Assembly (NCBI GenBank): GCA_947095585.1
Contig: OX352765.1
Coordinates: 91,472,965 to 91,536,964, forward strand
DNA length: 64,000 bases
Reading direction: 5' to 3'
Origin: Nephrocerus scutellatus
Lineage: Eukaryota > Arthropoda > Insecta > Diptera > Pipunculidae
Position numbers and translations under genes: made by a program. Below, in pieces: positions 43,952 to 56,859 of this stretch. Each line of letters opens with the position of its first letter. Position 1 is the stretch's first letter. The notes beneath the pieces are model-generated. The model was not told where the DNA came from. It saw only the letters and a program-made list of their open reading frames with translations, and did not search any database.

Positions 43952-46900
43952 TTACCATTCGGGTGGACCAAAACGATCCACGCGCTTCTCCTGTGATTCC
44001 AGGTCAATTCTGATTTTTTGTCGCATATAGAAAATCGGACAGTCTCGATTTGAGCAAATAACCTCCTCGTGCAATGATCCCTGGCATCGCTGGCACTCCG
44101 TCCATAGACGGGCGAAATTCTCCTCCAGCGAACGTTTTGCGATTACCTCCTTCAGATAGAGTTCACTTTCTCTTGGCTCACAATGCGGACAAAGAGCAGC
44201 CGACTCATAACCGCTGGGTAGAAGGGCTTTGCAACCAATGCAGGCGGCCTTTTTCGTCATAAAGCCGGCGAGCCCGCCTACTTTTGATGTGACAACAGCA
44301 CGTGTGCGAGTGTGTTCGCCTCCTGAAAAGAATCAATCGTATGAATTGAATTATAAATGATAGAATGGACACTTCACTCACTCAACAAAACGGACTCTGC
44401 CTTATCGCCGAGAATAGGCTCGAATATCCTCAACAGTGGCTTTGACAATTGATTCTCCAAATAGTAATTGGCATCAATGGGAATGCAGTTCTCGAGAACG
44501 TAAATTGGATCTTCTGCCTTCATGTAGGCTGGTGTATTCTTTGCTGCCGCACATAGCACATAAGGAACACGGTCGCCCAGTTTCGGTGCTGTACCAGGAT
44601 CACGCTTTCTCATTTTATTTGCCAACTCAACGTGCGCTTGTTTGGCGGCGTAATCTGTTTTGGACAATTCTTTCGTGATGACCAACTGTGATATGTCAAT
44701 GCGATTGCAGAGCAAATCGGAAATGACTTGTTTGGCATACTCTACAGCGCCCTCAGGATTGCGGTCAATAAGAAGCTTCTGTAGACAGGTGTTCATGAGA
44801 TTCGCGACAAGAGGCGAATTGTCACGGCGGACTGTTTCAAGGCCTAGGACATAATAAGAATAGCAAAATAAAAATCTTGTGCAGGAAAAGTAGTTAGAGC
44901 CTCATATACTTACCCTTGCAATCCATTTTATCGTAAGTGTCTGTTCGTGTGAAATACAATCCGGCATATCGCTTCTTGTTAATCAGCAGATATGGAAAGT
45001 ATACCTTCTCGAATTCCAGTTTAATTGGTCGAACAAACTTCATGCTCACAAGCTCTGCAGCTTCACGTCCCAACTCCATGCTGCGTTCTAATGTCTTAAC
45101 GCCGAAATTAACCATCACAGAGTCGGTATCACCATAAATGACGATGGCATCATTCTCGTAGCCATTAGCACGTGTGTAATGTGATTCCACTTCGTTTTTC
45201 GTCAGCTCAATCATCGTGCGACCATAAGCCGTAACACTGGACGATATCTCGAGGCATGGCAGTTTACCCACTTGTGCTCCGGTAAAACCATAAACGGAAT
45301 TAGCAGATATCTTGAGGGCCAACTGACGACCATCGAGAACACTTCTTTTGAAAGGGTCCTTTTCAACTTTCAAATCAGTTTTGGCACGCTTACGGGCGGA
45401 CAACAATGCCTCGAGAATCTCTGGCAAAAGTCCACGTCGAACATCGGATTTTACGAATGTATAATTCGCCGGAGTGCATTCTACTTGATCGTCGTCGAGT
45501 GAGAGTTTGTCCTTCATGCCCGGCTGGACGAGTGTCGTGTAGCACAGATTATGCGCCATCATAATACTCGGATACAGTGAGGCAAAATCAAGTGTCGATA
45601 TTGGATCAGCGTAATATCCACGCTTTGGTTCAATGACAGTGGCGCCTTCGTACTGCTCATCGGAACCCACACTATGATATGAGGGCATAATGAAACCCTT
45701 TGTTTTTGCCTTGCGCAACAACTGACTTAAAACTTTGATCTGTTGACCACGCGTCAGCAGACTCTGCAATGAAACGCCTGTCACACGAGCCATTTCCATG
45801 TAATTCACAATGCACATAAGTTTGCTCAGCAATCGCAATGGTAGATAGGCATCCTTAAGACAATACATTGCCAATCGCTTGCGTGTCTGTTCATTGTCAT
45901 TTTGCAAATCAGTGATAATGCTGTGATGGACATCTTCCTTTTGCTCCTGCAAGAAATGATAACTGACGGCGTTAAGGGTATATGATCGAAGTTTGTAGTC
46001 TCGCAACAGTACGAATAGTAAGTCAAAAGGCACACGACCTTCAAAATTCACATATTTGTTCTCACGACGACCCATTTGTTTAGACTGAAGCACCTGCTCC
46101 TTGATCACCGACCGTATGTTCTTGATACGTCCCAGAAAATCGAAATTTCTAACTTTTAAGTGACGTGCCCGATCGAGCAGGTATGGAATATCAAAGTTGT
46201 TGATGTTGTAGCCAGTGAGAATATCCGGATCGACTTCGCGGACGAAAGCCGACCAAGCATCTAAGAGTTCCTGAAGGAAAAATTCAAAACATAATAAATC
46301 TACAATTTTTCATCATTTTTAAAGAATGCAACTACCGTTTCCTTATTGTGGCAAAGAACTTGAGATCCGAGAATCGGTGCGCAAGTGTTTAGTGTAAAAA
46401 CATTTCGAATAAATGGCTCTGGGTCACCCTGGCGGATACACATGTTAGCAATCTGAATGACGGGATCCATTTTCGCCTCAGGAAAAATACCTTTGCGGCC
46501 AGCACACTCAATGTCGAAAGAAAGTATTCGGAATGGTGCAACTTTTGACCATTCCCCTTCCGGTTCGTGTGCAATAAACTTATCGTAGGCAACATCTACT
46601 TCAATCTGGCATCGGGATTCAGGCAGTGGTTTTGTGTTCTTCCTCCTTAAACGCCATGTACCGGGCGGTAATTCAATCCAACTACAACCAACAACCCCTG
46701 TATCGACCATAAAACGAATATCGAAATCGATATTATTTTCAAAAGCGCGACAATCCTGGAAATCGAAGGCAGAATACACAACTTCCTTTTCAAGCAGACG
46801 CCTTGCAGCTGCCATCAGTTTTGGCATTGCCATTGTAATCTTGATGTAACGCTGTTTATTGTCTCCGTGGTAGCCCATGATGGAAAGTCGCTCAACAATT

Positions 46901-47489
46901 TCTACCTCAAGGACGGCCTCCTGAATGTTGTCTTTGTTACTTCTCATGTCGGCGAGGACAGATTTGTCGAGCACTGCTCGGAATGGATGACAGTTACTCT
47001 GATCAAAGCCATGTGGGGCAGCCAAATAGAAATACGGACAAAAACCGTGTACATGGCAGCACACCGAATTGCCTTCCATTGTGATACCGAACATACGGAT
47101 TACGGGAACCGGTGGAATTTGAGAGCCTGGCATTCCCATCAACGGTACACCGACATAATTCTCAATGTCAATTTGCTGAAAGGTTACGGTGTCGGTGTTC
47201 GGATCCAACTCCGGAGGATCCACTCGCGACCATTTTACTGAAGTTTGTTGCGTTTCTGGACCTTCTCCGATTAACGTGGTTTTGTCTAAGTCATCTCCCT
47301 CTAAGGCAGCGAGTTCTGCTTCAAAACCGCCACCAAAATCATCGTCATCATCATCAAAGTTCCTGCAGATGCAGACTTAAATTACCGTTCAGAGTGCCGC
47401 GCTAGTGTTACTTACCGAACTTTTTTTTGCATTCCGCCGGGATGCGGAGTACCGCCTCCAACTTTACGTTTTCCAGCAAAGGAACTCAT
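43952..47489 (-). CDS. PolD1: DNA polymerase delta catalytic subunit
   Basis: Minus-strand exons 47489-47416, 47362-46336, 46270-44914, 44843-44382 and 44322-43952 join in frame to 1096 aa (Drosophila about 1092). The N-terminus is basic then acidic ([14 protein letters not shown]). The 3'-5' exonuclease motifs are intact: FDIE near 307, [13 protein letters not shown] and [13 protein letters not shown]. The family B polymerase motifs are [10 protein letters not shown] near 594, [15 protein letters not shown] and YGDTDSVMV near 745. The C-terminus has two cysteine clusters (CIGCK...CPHC; CQRCQ...CSNRDCP), for zinc and the iron-sulphur/accessory-subunit site. It is the replicative lagging-strand polymerase with proofreading, in the nucleus. 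All introns are 53-70 bp. Nothing suggests loss of function. The fly symbol is DNApol-delta. Confidence 0.98.
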
Positions 47490-47579
47490 TTTGAAGCAAT
47501 GTGTTTAAAAAAAAGCCAAATCTAAAACAAAAATCACAGAATTTGAAAATACTTCCAAGCCTAAGCAAATTCAGAATAT

Positions 47580-47587
47580 TTTCCCGC
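47580..47587 (+). promoter_or_regulatory. Possible E2F site upstream of polymerase delta
   Basis: TTTCCCGC, a form of the E2F consensus, lies about 90 bp upstream of the polymerase delta start codon. E2F control of replication genes is established in Drosophila. An 8-bp match alone is weak evidence. Confidence 0.4.
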
Positions 47588-48087
47588 TATATGCTCCAAG
47601 TTCTAGTTATGTTATGTTATGTCAATGCGTCAAAGACCAATTGGAGAATTGTCAGTTGATTGTTTACATTCACAATAAAACATTCACAGCGAAAATTGAA
47701 TTTGACTTTTCTAGATTTTGCATTGATTGATAATTCACAGTAAGGCGATGACGAATTCTAAAGGTCACTCTCCCAAAGGAAAACTTATTACTTAAAGGGC
47801 CGATTATATAAGACTTTCGCATGCAGGGAGCTAGTGTCAAAATTAAACGAAATGCTTGTTCCATTTTGACAAAAAAATATAAAAATATATTTTTATTGCT
47901 CGGATATTTCGGTGCCATTAAAATATATTTTTATTTTAAAAATCAAAAATATAAAGTCTATAATTTAGCCATTTAAATATTATGTAATTAATATAAAGAG
48001 TTTAAGAAAATGTATTTCCAAATATACTTCTGTGTATTCGCTAATTTGCCTATGCGTACTCATGCTGTAAAATGTCTATTATAACTG

Positions 48088-48189
48088 ATACTTAAAGACT
48101 TACAATATTTTATAGATTTCCAATACACCGAGCAAAAAAAACTGTTTTTTCAAAACCAAAATCCATACAATCTTGTAAGTCTTAAGTAT
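48088..48189. repeat. Foldback MITE-like element, family B, copy 2
   Basis: Arms of about 32 bp: ATACTTAAAGACTTACAATA on the left and CAATCTTGTAAGTCTTAAGT on the right, with a 38-bp spacer rich in A and T. Arm sequence matches the inner arms of copy B1 at 11653-11813 (ATACTTAAGACTTACA); the outer 20-25 bp present in B1 are not found here. Confidence 0.68.
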
Positions 48190-48224
48190 GCAAACCCCTT
48201 GAGCGTGAGTACATTAATAATAAC

Positions 48225-48310
48225 AATAATAATATTCAGCAGGACAGACCGTTGCGGTCCAAGGCCTAGCTTCTCGCGACTTCATTAAGCGCATCATTTA
48301 GGTCCGAGTC
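48225..48310 (-). mobile_element. SINE 3'-end fragment
   Basis: The plus strand reads ACCGTTGCGGTCCAAGGCCT then AGCTTCTCGCGA, after a run of AATAATAAT. This is the complement of the SINE tail seen at 264-544 and 13440-13720. Only the tail survives. Confidence 0.7.
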
Positions 48311-49418
48311 GGTAGATGTAACTACAACTACAACTCATGCTATAGCAATGGAATAAAGTGGAATGGAACGTTGTATCAAGGCTTGTAGTCATCAAAATCC
48401 ATTACTAAAAGCATTGCAGTTGAGAATATCTCAATTCAACATTCGCTGAAAGATTTGTTTTTTTTTATAACTAGTTTTTTCGATAATTTATACAAACCGA
48501 TTAAATTAATTATTTAATGTATGAGTCTAAAGTATTCAAGGTTGACATACATATTTTAAGTAATCTTGCTAGAACTAAGTTTTAAATAATAAGTTTTTTT
48601 TTATCAGTCCGCAATAATTTACTAGTTTCGTAGCAGTCTTCGCTTGACGCGGACAAATGAAGGAAATTTGTATATTTTTAAAACACGATTTTTAATATTT
48701 GCCTTTTGTTACTTATTATTTATATATTTTTTTGTTATATTTATTTCTTCAAGTACTTGTATATCACCAAATCAAATTGATATAATCAAAAAAAAAGTTA
48801 AACAACAGAAGTTTGGTAAATCATTTAATTAAATTTAAACAGAGTTTTGTAGTAAAAAAGAATTAATTCTCAGTATTTTTACCAATACTTTGCGTTGCTG
48901 CGGACAAGTTATTCGAGAAAAAATGCAAATATCATTTAATTTAATTTTCTTAAAAAAACCACCCGCTTAATGCCTGTACTTGCCCATTGTGCGAATAAGC
49001 CAGAAAAAGATCAACCCTTAAATGAAGTACGCTATTAACTCAACTGTCAGCTGTCATCACTAATAGAAAAGGTAAAAGAAAAATTTCACAGAATTAAGAA
49101 TTTTTTCGTTCCACATACAGAGAATTAATTTCGTGTCTTCGCCTAATCCATCTATTATAATTTAGTTTTAATGGATTTATATTTACGAGACTCATTGGCC
49201 GTCATAATAGTGAAGAAAAAGACACAATTGAATCAAAAGTAGATACATTTGGGTGATACAGTAGTAGCTCTCCCACACTGTCATAGCGATTTATGACCAG
49301 TGTGTGGCCGTCGAACTGTTTGCGAGGGCGCACGACTAACTATTAACGTTCGAGGACGACTGATATTTTCACTGGCATCAGCAGACGGCATAATCCTTTC
49401 AAGATTGCAGCAACAAAG

Positions 49419-51457
49419 ATGTATCAGAGTGCGTGTAATGCAGCGACGACGGGCTCGTGCGCTGAACCAGATAGCGATCGGGACCCGCGGCAGGCAGCCC
49501 TTATATCACAAGAGCCCCCAACAGCGCCCATAGAACCAGACTACAGTGGTTTCGATATTGTGAAGGCAACACAGTATGGTGCGATAGCACGGGTCAAGGA
49601 ACTCGTCGAGGCAGGTTGGGATGTCAATCAGCCAGACAGTGAAACAGTTACCCTCCTACACTGGGCATCGATTAACAATCGGCGCGATATCATTAAGTAC
49701 TTCCTTGAGAAGGGCGCTACTGTGGATGCAGTTGGTGGGGAATTAAATGCGACGCCATTGCACTGGGCTACTCGTCAGGGTCACCTTGGCGCCGTTGTTC
49801 TCCTAATCGCCGCAGGAGCTGACCCAAAACTACGAGATGCAGAAGGTTGCTCGTGCATTCACATAGCAGCCCAGTTTGCACATACCGCGCTAGTAGCGTA
49901 TTTCATTGCAAAGGGAGTTGATCCAGATCTGCAGGACAGGGGCGGCATGACTGCGCTAATGTGGGCCGCTTGGAAGGTATGTGCTCTAGATCCAGTACGA
50001 TTGTTACTTACGCTTGGTGCAAACCCGGCAATGGTCGATTACACGCATGGCAACACAGCGCTTCACTGGGCAATCCTGGCACGCAATGGCACCGCCATTT
50101 CAACGCTCATAGTGAAGGGCAAGAGCAGTTTGGATGTGCCCAATCTACGTGGTGATACTCCGCTCTCTATGCTGGAATCACAGGCTGGTGCTATTTGGAT
50201 CGGAGCTAAAGTGATTGAAAAGGTACGTGATGCCTCACAAACGGTACAACGACGAACTCTTATATCCCGCCTAAAAACTGATAAACGTCTGAGATGGTGG
50301 ACAATGGCTGCGTGCCCCTTCCTAGCTTTCTACTTGGCCGGAGTGGTATTTGCAGCCAATACATTGTTTATTATAAAGTTCTTCCTGCTCGGTTGCCTCT
50401 ATGCGATTTTTCATTCGATTGGCAAGGCATTGTTCGACGATCACCTAATGGCACTGTTGCCGCTTAGTGTCTATCTTGCAACGAAACTTTGGTTTTACGT
50501 CACGTGGCTAACGTATATTGTCGATATAGTACCAACTGAAACAACTTTGGCTTTTCTCCTTTGTTCTGCAATGTTGTGGGTGTGTTTTATTAAGTCCTGG
50601 AGGGGTGATCCAGGCATCATCAAGCCAACCAAGGAACAGCGATTTCGCGTAAGTATTTAGTACATTGATGTCGTATCCATTCTATAGTTTTCCACCAATT
50701 GTTTCCTCCAGACAATCGTCGAACTCTCCGAACGCGGTGGCATTGGTTTTGAGCCGTCATCATTTTGCTCAGCGTGCCTTGTTCGCCGGCCAATTCGCTC
50801 AAAACATTGCAGCGTATGTGATCGCTGCGTTGCCCGCTTCGATCATCATTGCCCATGGGTAGGCAATTGCATTGGTCTCAACAATCATACGTATTTCATG
50901 GGATTTCTGTGGTGCCTGTTGATCATGTGCGCTTGGATGTTGTATGGCGGAGCAAATTACTACATGAACGAGTGTCACGTGTCTCTGGGGAATGGTACGT
51001 TTTCAGCTTCTTCAGCTTTTTGTTTGTTTATATTTTTCTCATCTTCCAATATCTTAATGTTACAGATTTTCTCGAAAGTCTGAATGCTATTGGGAATTGC
51101 AATGCATGGATCGGTTGGGTGATGGCCAATGCTCTGTTGCATATGTCGTGGGTGATTTTGCTGACAATTTGTCAAACATATCAGGTGATATGCTTGGGAA
51201 TGACTACCAACGAGCGAATGAATCGCGGACGATATCGTCATTTTCAAGAGAAGGGCGGACGTAGCCCGTTTACACGTGGTCCATTCCATAATCTGGTTGA
51301 TTTCTTGGGCTGTACATGTTTTGGACTTGTGCAGCCCCAGATTGTCGATTGGATGCAATTTTTTGAGTTTGAAACAAGCAAAAACATCGAACATGAACCA
51401 CTTTTACGTGGAACGCACACACCACAATCGGATGCGGCCAACTTTCAGTATGTGTAG
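49419..51457 (+). CDS. Hip14: Palmitoyltransferase Hip14 (ZDHHC17-type)
   Basis: Exons 49419-50648, 50712-50994 and 51066-51457 join in frame (phases 0 and 1) to 634 aa; human ZDHHC17 is 632. Residues about 45-275 form ankyrin repeats ([60 protein letters not shown]). Hydrophobic segments between about 300 and 400 are transmembrane helices. The cysteine-rich catalytic domain follows, with DHHC at 454-457 ([15 protein letters not shown]). Two more membrane spans and a tail ending SDAANFQYV complete it. It is a Golgi and synaptic-vesicle S-acyltransferase; in flies it palmitoylates CSP and SNAP-25. The ankyrin block recruits substrates. The introns are 63 and 71 bp. The first ATG of the open frame was used. 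Confidence 0.97.
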
Positions 51458-52599
51458 GGCAAGGAGGGGAGCAGTCCAACGACAGCGGCCCAAATCACCA
51501 ATGTTTAAAAATGATATGTAATGCTAATGCAAATGCAAAATAGGAAAATGGACAACAAAGGACTGTCTAGCAAAAAAGACGAAGGTATGACTTCTTGTAT
51601 TTTTTTTCTTCATTCCCTACTCCAGCTTTCCCCATAATTATAAGCTTCATTATATAATAGTAACGAAAAAGGCAGAATAGGGATAGAATTACAAAAAGAA
51701 AAGCAAATCAATCAAACGAAACGATCGATCGAAATCACAAAACATTACTCAGATTGAGTCACAATCAAAACAAAGAAATACATAGTTGCATTTTATATTA
51801 AATAATATTGTTTGTTTCTGTATTTTAATGTATTTTAGACATTTATTTATGGGGTTATGATAATATTTTTATAAAATTATTACTCTTACATACATGCATA
51901 TTCACACACATACACACTCAGACACAAGCTGATGTAGTTAACTTACGAGTGCCATTTTTATCGTCTTCTTTCCAATCGATAGCTTCTAAAATTGCAAGTT
52001 ATTCTGCATTTAGCATTAAGACGAGAAACAATCGAACAATTTTCAGTTTTATACTTTGGACTCAATCATGAAAATAACTTTGGCTCACAGTATCGAATGT
52101 TGGCTACTCCGTTACACTCGTTTTTTGATACATTTTCTGTACTCATGTACCTTTTTGATAAAAACATTTTTGTCTTACACTAACTTTGATCTTTGGTCCA
52201 ACCAATTGCCTGCAACTAGAGATAGAAAGTAAATCAGGCGTGGCGGCACATAACTTGTTTCAATCGAGTTAGGTCGATTGTCCTGAAATTTGATTCAAAG
52301 AATCGTTATTTATTTTCAGTTAATGGAATTCTTTTCTACAATCTATGCATGGGTAGTAAGCAATATTTTTAAAGCTTATGTTGAAAGTTTACCAGGATTT
52401 GCAATAAAACGAATAAAGCAAAAAGTTTAAATAAAAACGCGATCTTTTTGTTTAAAGAACATAAAGCCATTTAATTTACTTTTATTATTAGTTAACCAGG
52501 CTGCTACATTCAATTTATAAACACAACACCCTCACTAGAACAGTTAGTGTTTCATTCATTAAATTTAACTCCCATTGTTGTTGAAAAATTTGTGTTTTT
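51458..52599. other. Hip14 3' untranslated region and flank
   Basis: AT-rich and non-coding by appearance. AATAAA occurs at 52403-52408 and 52412-52417, about 950 bp after the stop, as possible polyadenylation signals. No other gene seen. Confidence 0.45.
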
Positions 52600-53800
52600 T
52601 TCACGCTTTGTAAGAACCACGATTGGACTAGTACCTACCATTCTGACCTCTATCGATGGCACTAGTAACTACCTTTCTGACCGTTCAATTCAGGTCTTAT
52701 TGGACGGTTTCAAATCCAATGTTCACCGCATAAACGCCGGTGTTCCTCAAGGCTCTGTTTTGTCTCCGACACTCCTGATTTTCATTATTGATCTCCTATC
52801 CGCCAGTTCTAATCAATTCCATTCTCTGCTGACGACACCACTCTTAGCTTTTCATATGATTCCGGGCTTTCTGCTCGCCCCTCTTCTTCGCAAGTGGAAC
52901 TTGAACAACAACGTATGTTCATCATCATCATCATCATATTTGGCTCTACAACCTGGGTCCGGTCCGGTCGCGATTTCGAGCCGATGTAATCCAGTTCGGA
53001 TGATGTACACGTTAAATTCTGACCTTAATAGCAAGGTTGAGACTACATAATAGAGTTGACTTTAACACTTCCAAAACTATTGCTGTCTTATTTCGCCCAA
53101 GCGTATTTTAAACCCCCAATCTTTATCCATGAATGGATCTTGCATCGAAGAAATTGAAAAACTCGAAATTCTCGGTATGTACGTCAACAACGAGCTTCGT
53201 TGTGACGATCTTCGCCATCGCCATCGCCAAGAATGCTGCGAAATGTCTAGGTTTCCTATAATGGTGCAAGATGTAATTCACTCCTTCAGATCTGGATACT
53301 ATTTACAAGGCATATATTCGCCCTAAACTTGAATAAAACTGTATTGTCTGGGCAGGTGCCCCAAAGACCACATTGCATCTACTAGACAGAATTTAGAACC
53401 GCGTGGTAAAACTTATTGGTGACGTCAATATCGCGAAAACAATCGAATCGCTTGAACATCGTAGGAATGTTTCCTGCTTGTCACTGTAGCTTATCGCAGC
53501 ATCCACAAGCAGTGTTCAAAAGAAATATCCAGATGCATCACGCCCATTCTCGAACCTATTCGTAATATGCGTGCCTCAACTCGAACCCACGGGTCTACCA
53601 TTAGGCCTATCTTTGGACGTACCAACAAATTCAGAGATTTCTTCTTTAGCCGCACTATAGTTATGTGGAATGAATTGCCTGATTCTGTGTTTCCGCATTT
53701 GTATGATCTGCAGTCATTTAAGAAACATATGCATAGACATCTCATCTTTTCCTCTCCCTAGTTTCCTAACGCCCACGCTGTGCAAATACCTTTAACGTAT
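52600..53800 (+). mobile_element. LINE family 2, 5'-truncated copy
   Basis: RT blocks: NYLSDRSIQVLLDGFKS, then NAGVPQGSVLSPTLLIFII; the next block is frame-shifted (HSLLTTPLLAFHM covers the former FADDSTLSF). At 52920-52990 a CATCATCATATTTGGCTCTA sequence interrupts the RT and recurs at about 53818. The C-terminal region at 53530-53760 is still open (RPIFGRTNKFRDFFFSRTIV, MWNELPDSVFPHLYDLQ). Same family as 59340-61935. Confidence 0.82.
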
Positions 53801-53929
53801 TATTGTACATTATAAAAAAATCATCATATTTGGCTCTAAAACCGATGTCCCGTCCTGGCCTCCAGCAAAAAATCTCTCCACCGGTACTGATTTCAAGCGG
53901 ATATCATCCAGTTTGACATCCCGCGTATT

Positions 53930-54110
53930 CATTGTTCCATGTTGTTATCGGCTGCTAATTGCGGGAGCAATGTTGGATCTTCAACTCGCAGACGTGGCCA
54001 CCATGTACGTACGTTGTTTTGTTTTCATTTATGTGCAGCCCCAGATTTCGTGCCGCCTGCTCGATCTGGATGAAAGCTTCCTGTACAGCTCTTGGGCAAG
54101 GCTGCTAGAA
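53930..54110 (-). mobile_element. RTE-type LINE, RT fragment
   Basis: On the minus strand, with frame changes, EAFIQIEQAARNLGLHINEN is followed by TYMVATSAS, matching the RTE region after the catalytic YADD box (LGLxINxxKTxYM). Just outside it, 53818-53925 holds another copy of the CATCATATTTGGCTCTA repeat. Confidence 0.65.
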
Positions 54111-56632
54111 TGCTACTTAGAATGTCTAGAAGGGACGTGCCTGGGATAGTTTCTATCCTGGGCGGCCTAGGATTAGAGTCTCATCCTTGTGGCAATTGAT
54201 TGGGTTCCAAGTTACGGACGATGTGCTGCCAAGGTTGTAGTGTACCTACGCCAAAGGCACTCATACTAAATGAGCGGAGTCCCTTGATTTTTAGATCTCA
54301 CCAAGGTCGCGTTGGTACTACGGAAGTTGGCTTTACCCGCAGATAAGGTTGATCTACTTCGAGGTTAGCTGAGTCTGGGTCAACTTTTGGTTGAGGAACC
54401 AGTTTCGTTCTGGGCTTGACCTACGTAGTGGTTTGCGGTTTACTCCCGAAGGGAGGACCGCTTAATGGGAATAGTTCATGAGCATGCTTAATGGCGAAAG
54501 CTAGGCAAGCAGGGTTCGTCCCACTCAAAGAATGATGTACTATGTTTTTACCAACGATGGCAATGTCGATGACAGGTTGTTGCAATATTCATACGTTCAT
54601 TCCGTTCCGATCTCTACGACTACAGCCTAAGATGGAGTCAGCAGAACGAATGACAGTATTTTTAAGGCGTGTCCAATTTTCTCCTCTACGCCCGACATCT
54701 TAGCCCTAGGACTTACTCTCCCTGCATTTAGGGCGAGTCCTATCGCTTGATCGCTTGATCGCTTGACGGTAGTTGTTTCTGGTCTTCTGTCGTATCTTTG
54801 ATGCCAATGAAATCCGTTTTGATTCGTTTCACAATGCATCTCGTTCCAAATAATGTATCGTGCGAAAGTTTGTTTCGCGACAATCAACTAAACTTAATTA
54901 AAACAACTTATGTACTGCCACACCCCTTTAATATTATATATATTCCTTTTACCTAATCCTATCTTCCTTGAAACTTTTTGAACTCTTTCTTAAACGTTCA
55001 GTGACAACATTCCTTTGAAAGTTCCTGAATGTAGAGCAACAACAGCGGTATCAATACTTAAAAAATTATAATAAACTTACACTCACATAAAGTAAAACAA
55101 AATATCACTCAAGCACTCATTAACTCACTCAATCAACACAGCCGATAGATAGTAAGATTGTCACAAACAAGACAACTACATATGCAAATGTAAACAGATG
55201 AACAACACATCACACACAACAGATGGAACACAAAAGATTACCAATGTATTTTTTTTTTCAAAAAGGAAACAAACGAAACAATTTTATGCAACAAACCAAA
55301 AGTCTTGATGTCATATTTATATAATTATATACATATATATGTTTAAGAGAAAATCATGGAAAATGTTAAAATTTATCAATTAACAAATGTTTTTTTGCAA
55401 TCACTTCGTTTCAAATTCAATTCAAATAGATAAACGATTCGAAAACATTCATTAATATTTCCACTAATAGGTCTAAATTTATTATTAATAATAATTATAA
55501 CTAATAATATAGTTACATAGCAACAAAATAACAAAAAAAAACCTAAACTTAAGATGAAATGACAAATATATAAAAACTACATAGTAAGAGAATAGATAGA
55601 TAACCGAGAAGTGAAGATTGTTATTATGCAGGAGTACAATGTACAATATATATTTAATGTATTTAGTTAAAGAGTTAAGAGTTACGCTGTTTAATGTTTA
55701 AAAATGAATTTTTATTGATGATCTTGTACTTTTTTCGCAGGGGGCGGATGTCATTAAAAGTTTCTACTTTTATGCTTTTTTTTTTATACAGAAACCACTG
55801 TACTGTTAAAATTGAAACAACCGTAGATTTATCCAAAATTTAAAAACGAATTATGGATATCCCCATACAGTGTAATTCGAAATTTTTAGTTTAAAATTTC
55901 AGATAACGTCTCCAACTTTCCAACTCGTAGAGGAGAAGCTTTAATTGTCATATTCTTGGAATATTTTGGAATTCTTGAACCAATAAGTTTATTGCCGTAG
56001 TTTTTGAAATTCTCTTTTTAAGACGGCGTTGTGCTACCACAGAACTCAGCTGCGGAGTTAAATACCACCGTTGCACCATTGTACTCCAGTCGATTGTTAC
56101 AGCTGAGATTCTATGATGCATCGTCTTCTGTTATTTCTTAAATCTTGGTTGCTTTATTTTATTTTAATGGCTAAGACGATATTCAAAATCTTAATTTTAA
56201 ATCTTATTTTTAATTCGAAAGAAGTTACCTTTCTCATCTTTATGTACAGCAGAAAAAGATTTCCTCTTCTTCCCTCTTTACTTGATGATTAAAAGTGTAA
56301 TTTATGCAAAATGCAATGCAAACAATAACACCGATAACATTTGTTTTTAACCTAGGTATAAATAAGAATTTCACAAAATTTCACTTTAAACGATAAGCAT
56401 GCGAAACATCAATTGAGTCTCATCAAAAACAAAGAATAACAAAACACCAAATAAATTGATAATTAACATTAATGTATGTACTAAAATCTTAAATAACTTA
56501 TGAGAAACATAAAATCTACCAAATATGGTCGATATAAACATAAAAAAAAAAAAAAAATATAGCGCCAGTGAAACTTCTTTGGAGGCTTTTGAATTGAATG
56601 AATTATAATAATAATTGGTTTTTATTTGTGGG
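54111..56632. other. Unassigned intergenic stretch
   Basis: 54111-54890 is GC-balanced and resembles degraded coding or LINE sequence: CACTCATACTAAATGAGCGG near 54263 echoes a similar string near 63360. I cannot name a family. 54900-56630 is AT-rich with no recognisable gene. Confidence 0.4.
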
Positions 56633-56660
56633 TGCCGTGGCTCAGTGGTAGGTATGAGAA
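56633..56660 (+). repeat. SINE head fragment
   Basis: GGGTGCCGTGGCTCAGTGG at about 56630-56648 matches the first 20 bases of the SINE family (A box) and then diverges. Confidence 0.5.
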
Positions 56661-56859
56661 CAGGTCGTAAAGTATATTTCATACCGCTAGTTGATTAGGG
56701 TGTCCCTCTCCAGAAAAACATTTGAGAACGGCTGGACCGATTTGGCTAATTTTTAGTTTATAATGTTCGCGATAGTCCTAATAAGGTTTACGCGGAAAAA
56801 AAAGTTTCCCAAAAATGGTAAAATGCGGATTTGGAATTTTGGATGAACTCGCGACCATA

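Larger units (their letters stand above)
47588..49418. other. Divergent intergenic region between PolD1 and Hip14
   Basis: No gene. It is AT-rich, with MITE-like copy B2 (48088-48189) and a SINE tail fragment. The GC-richer stretch 49260-49418 just before the Hip14 ATG is probably Hip14 promoter and 5' leader. Confidence 0.5.
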
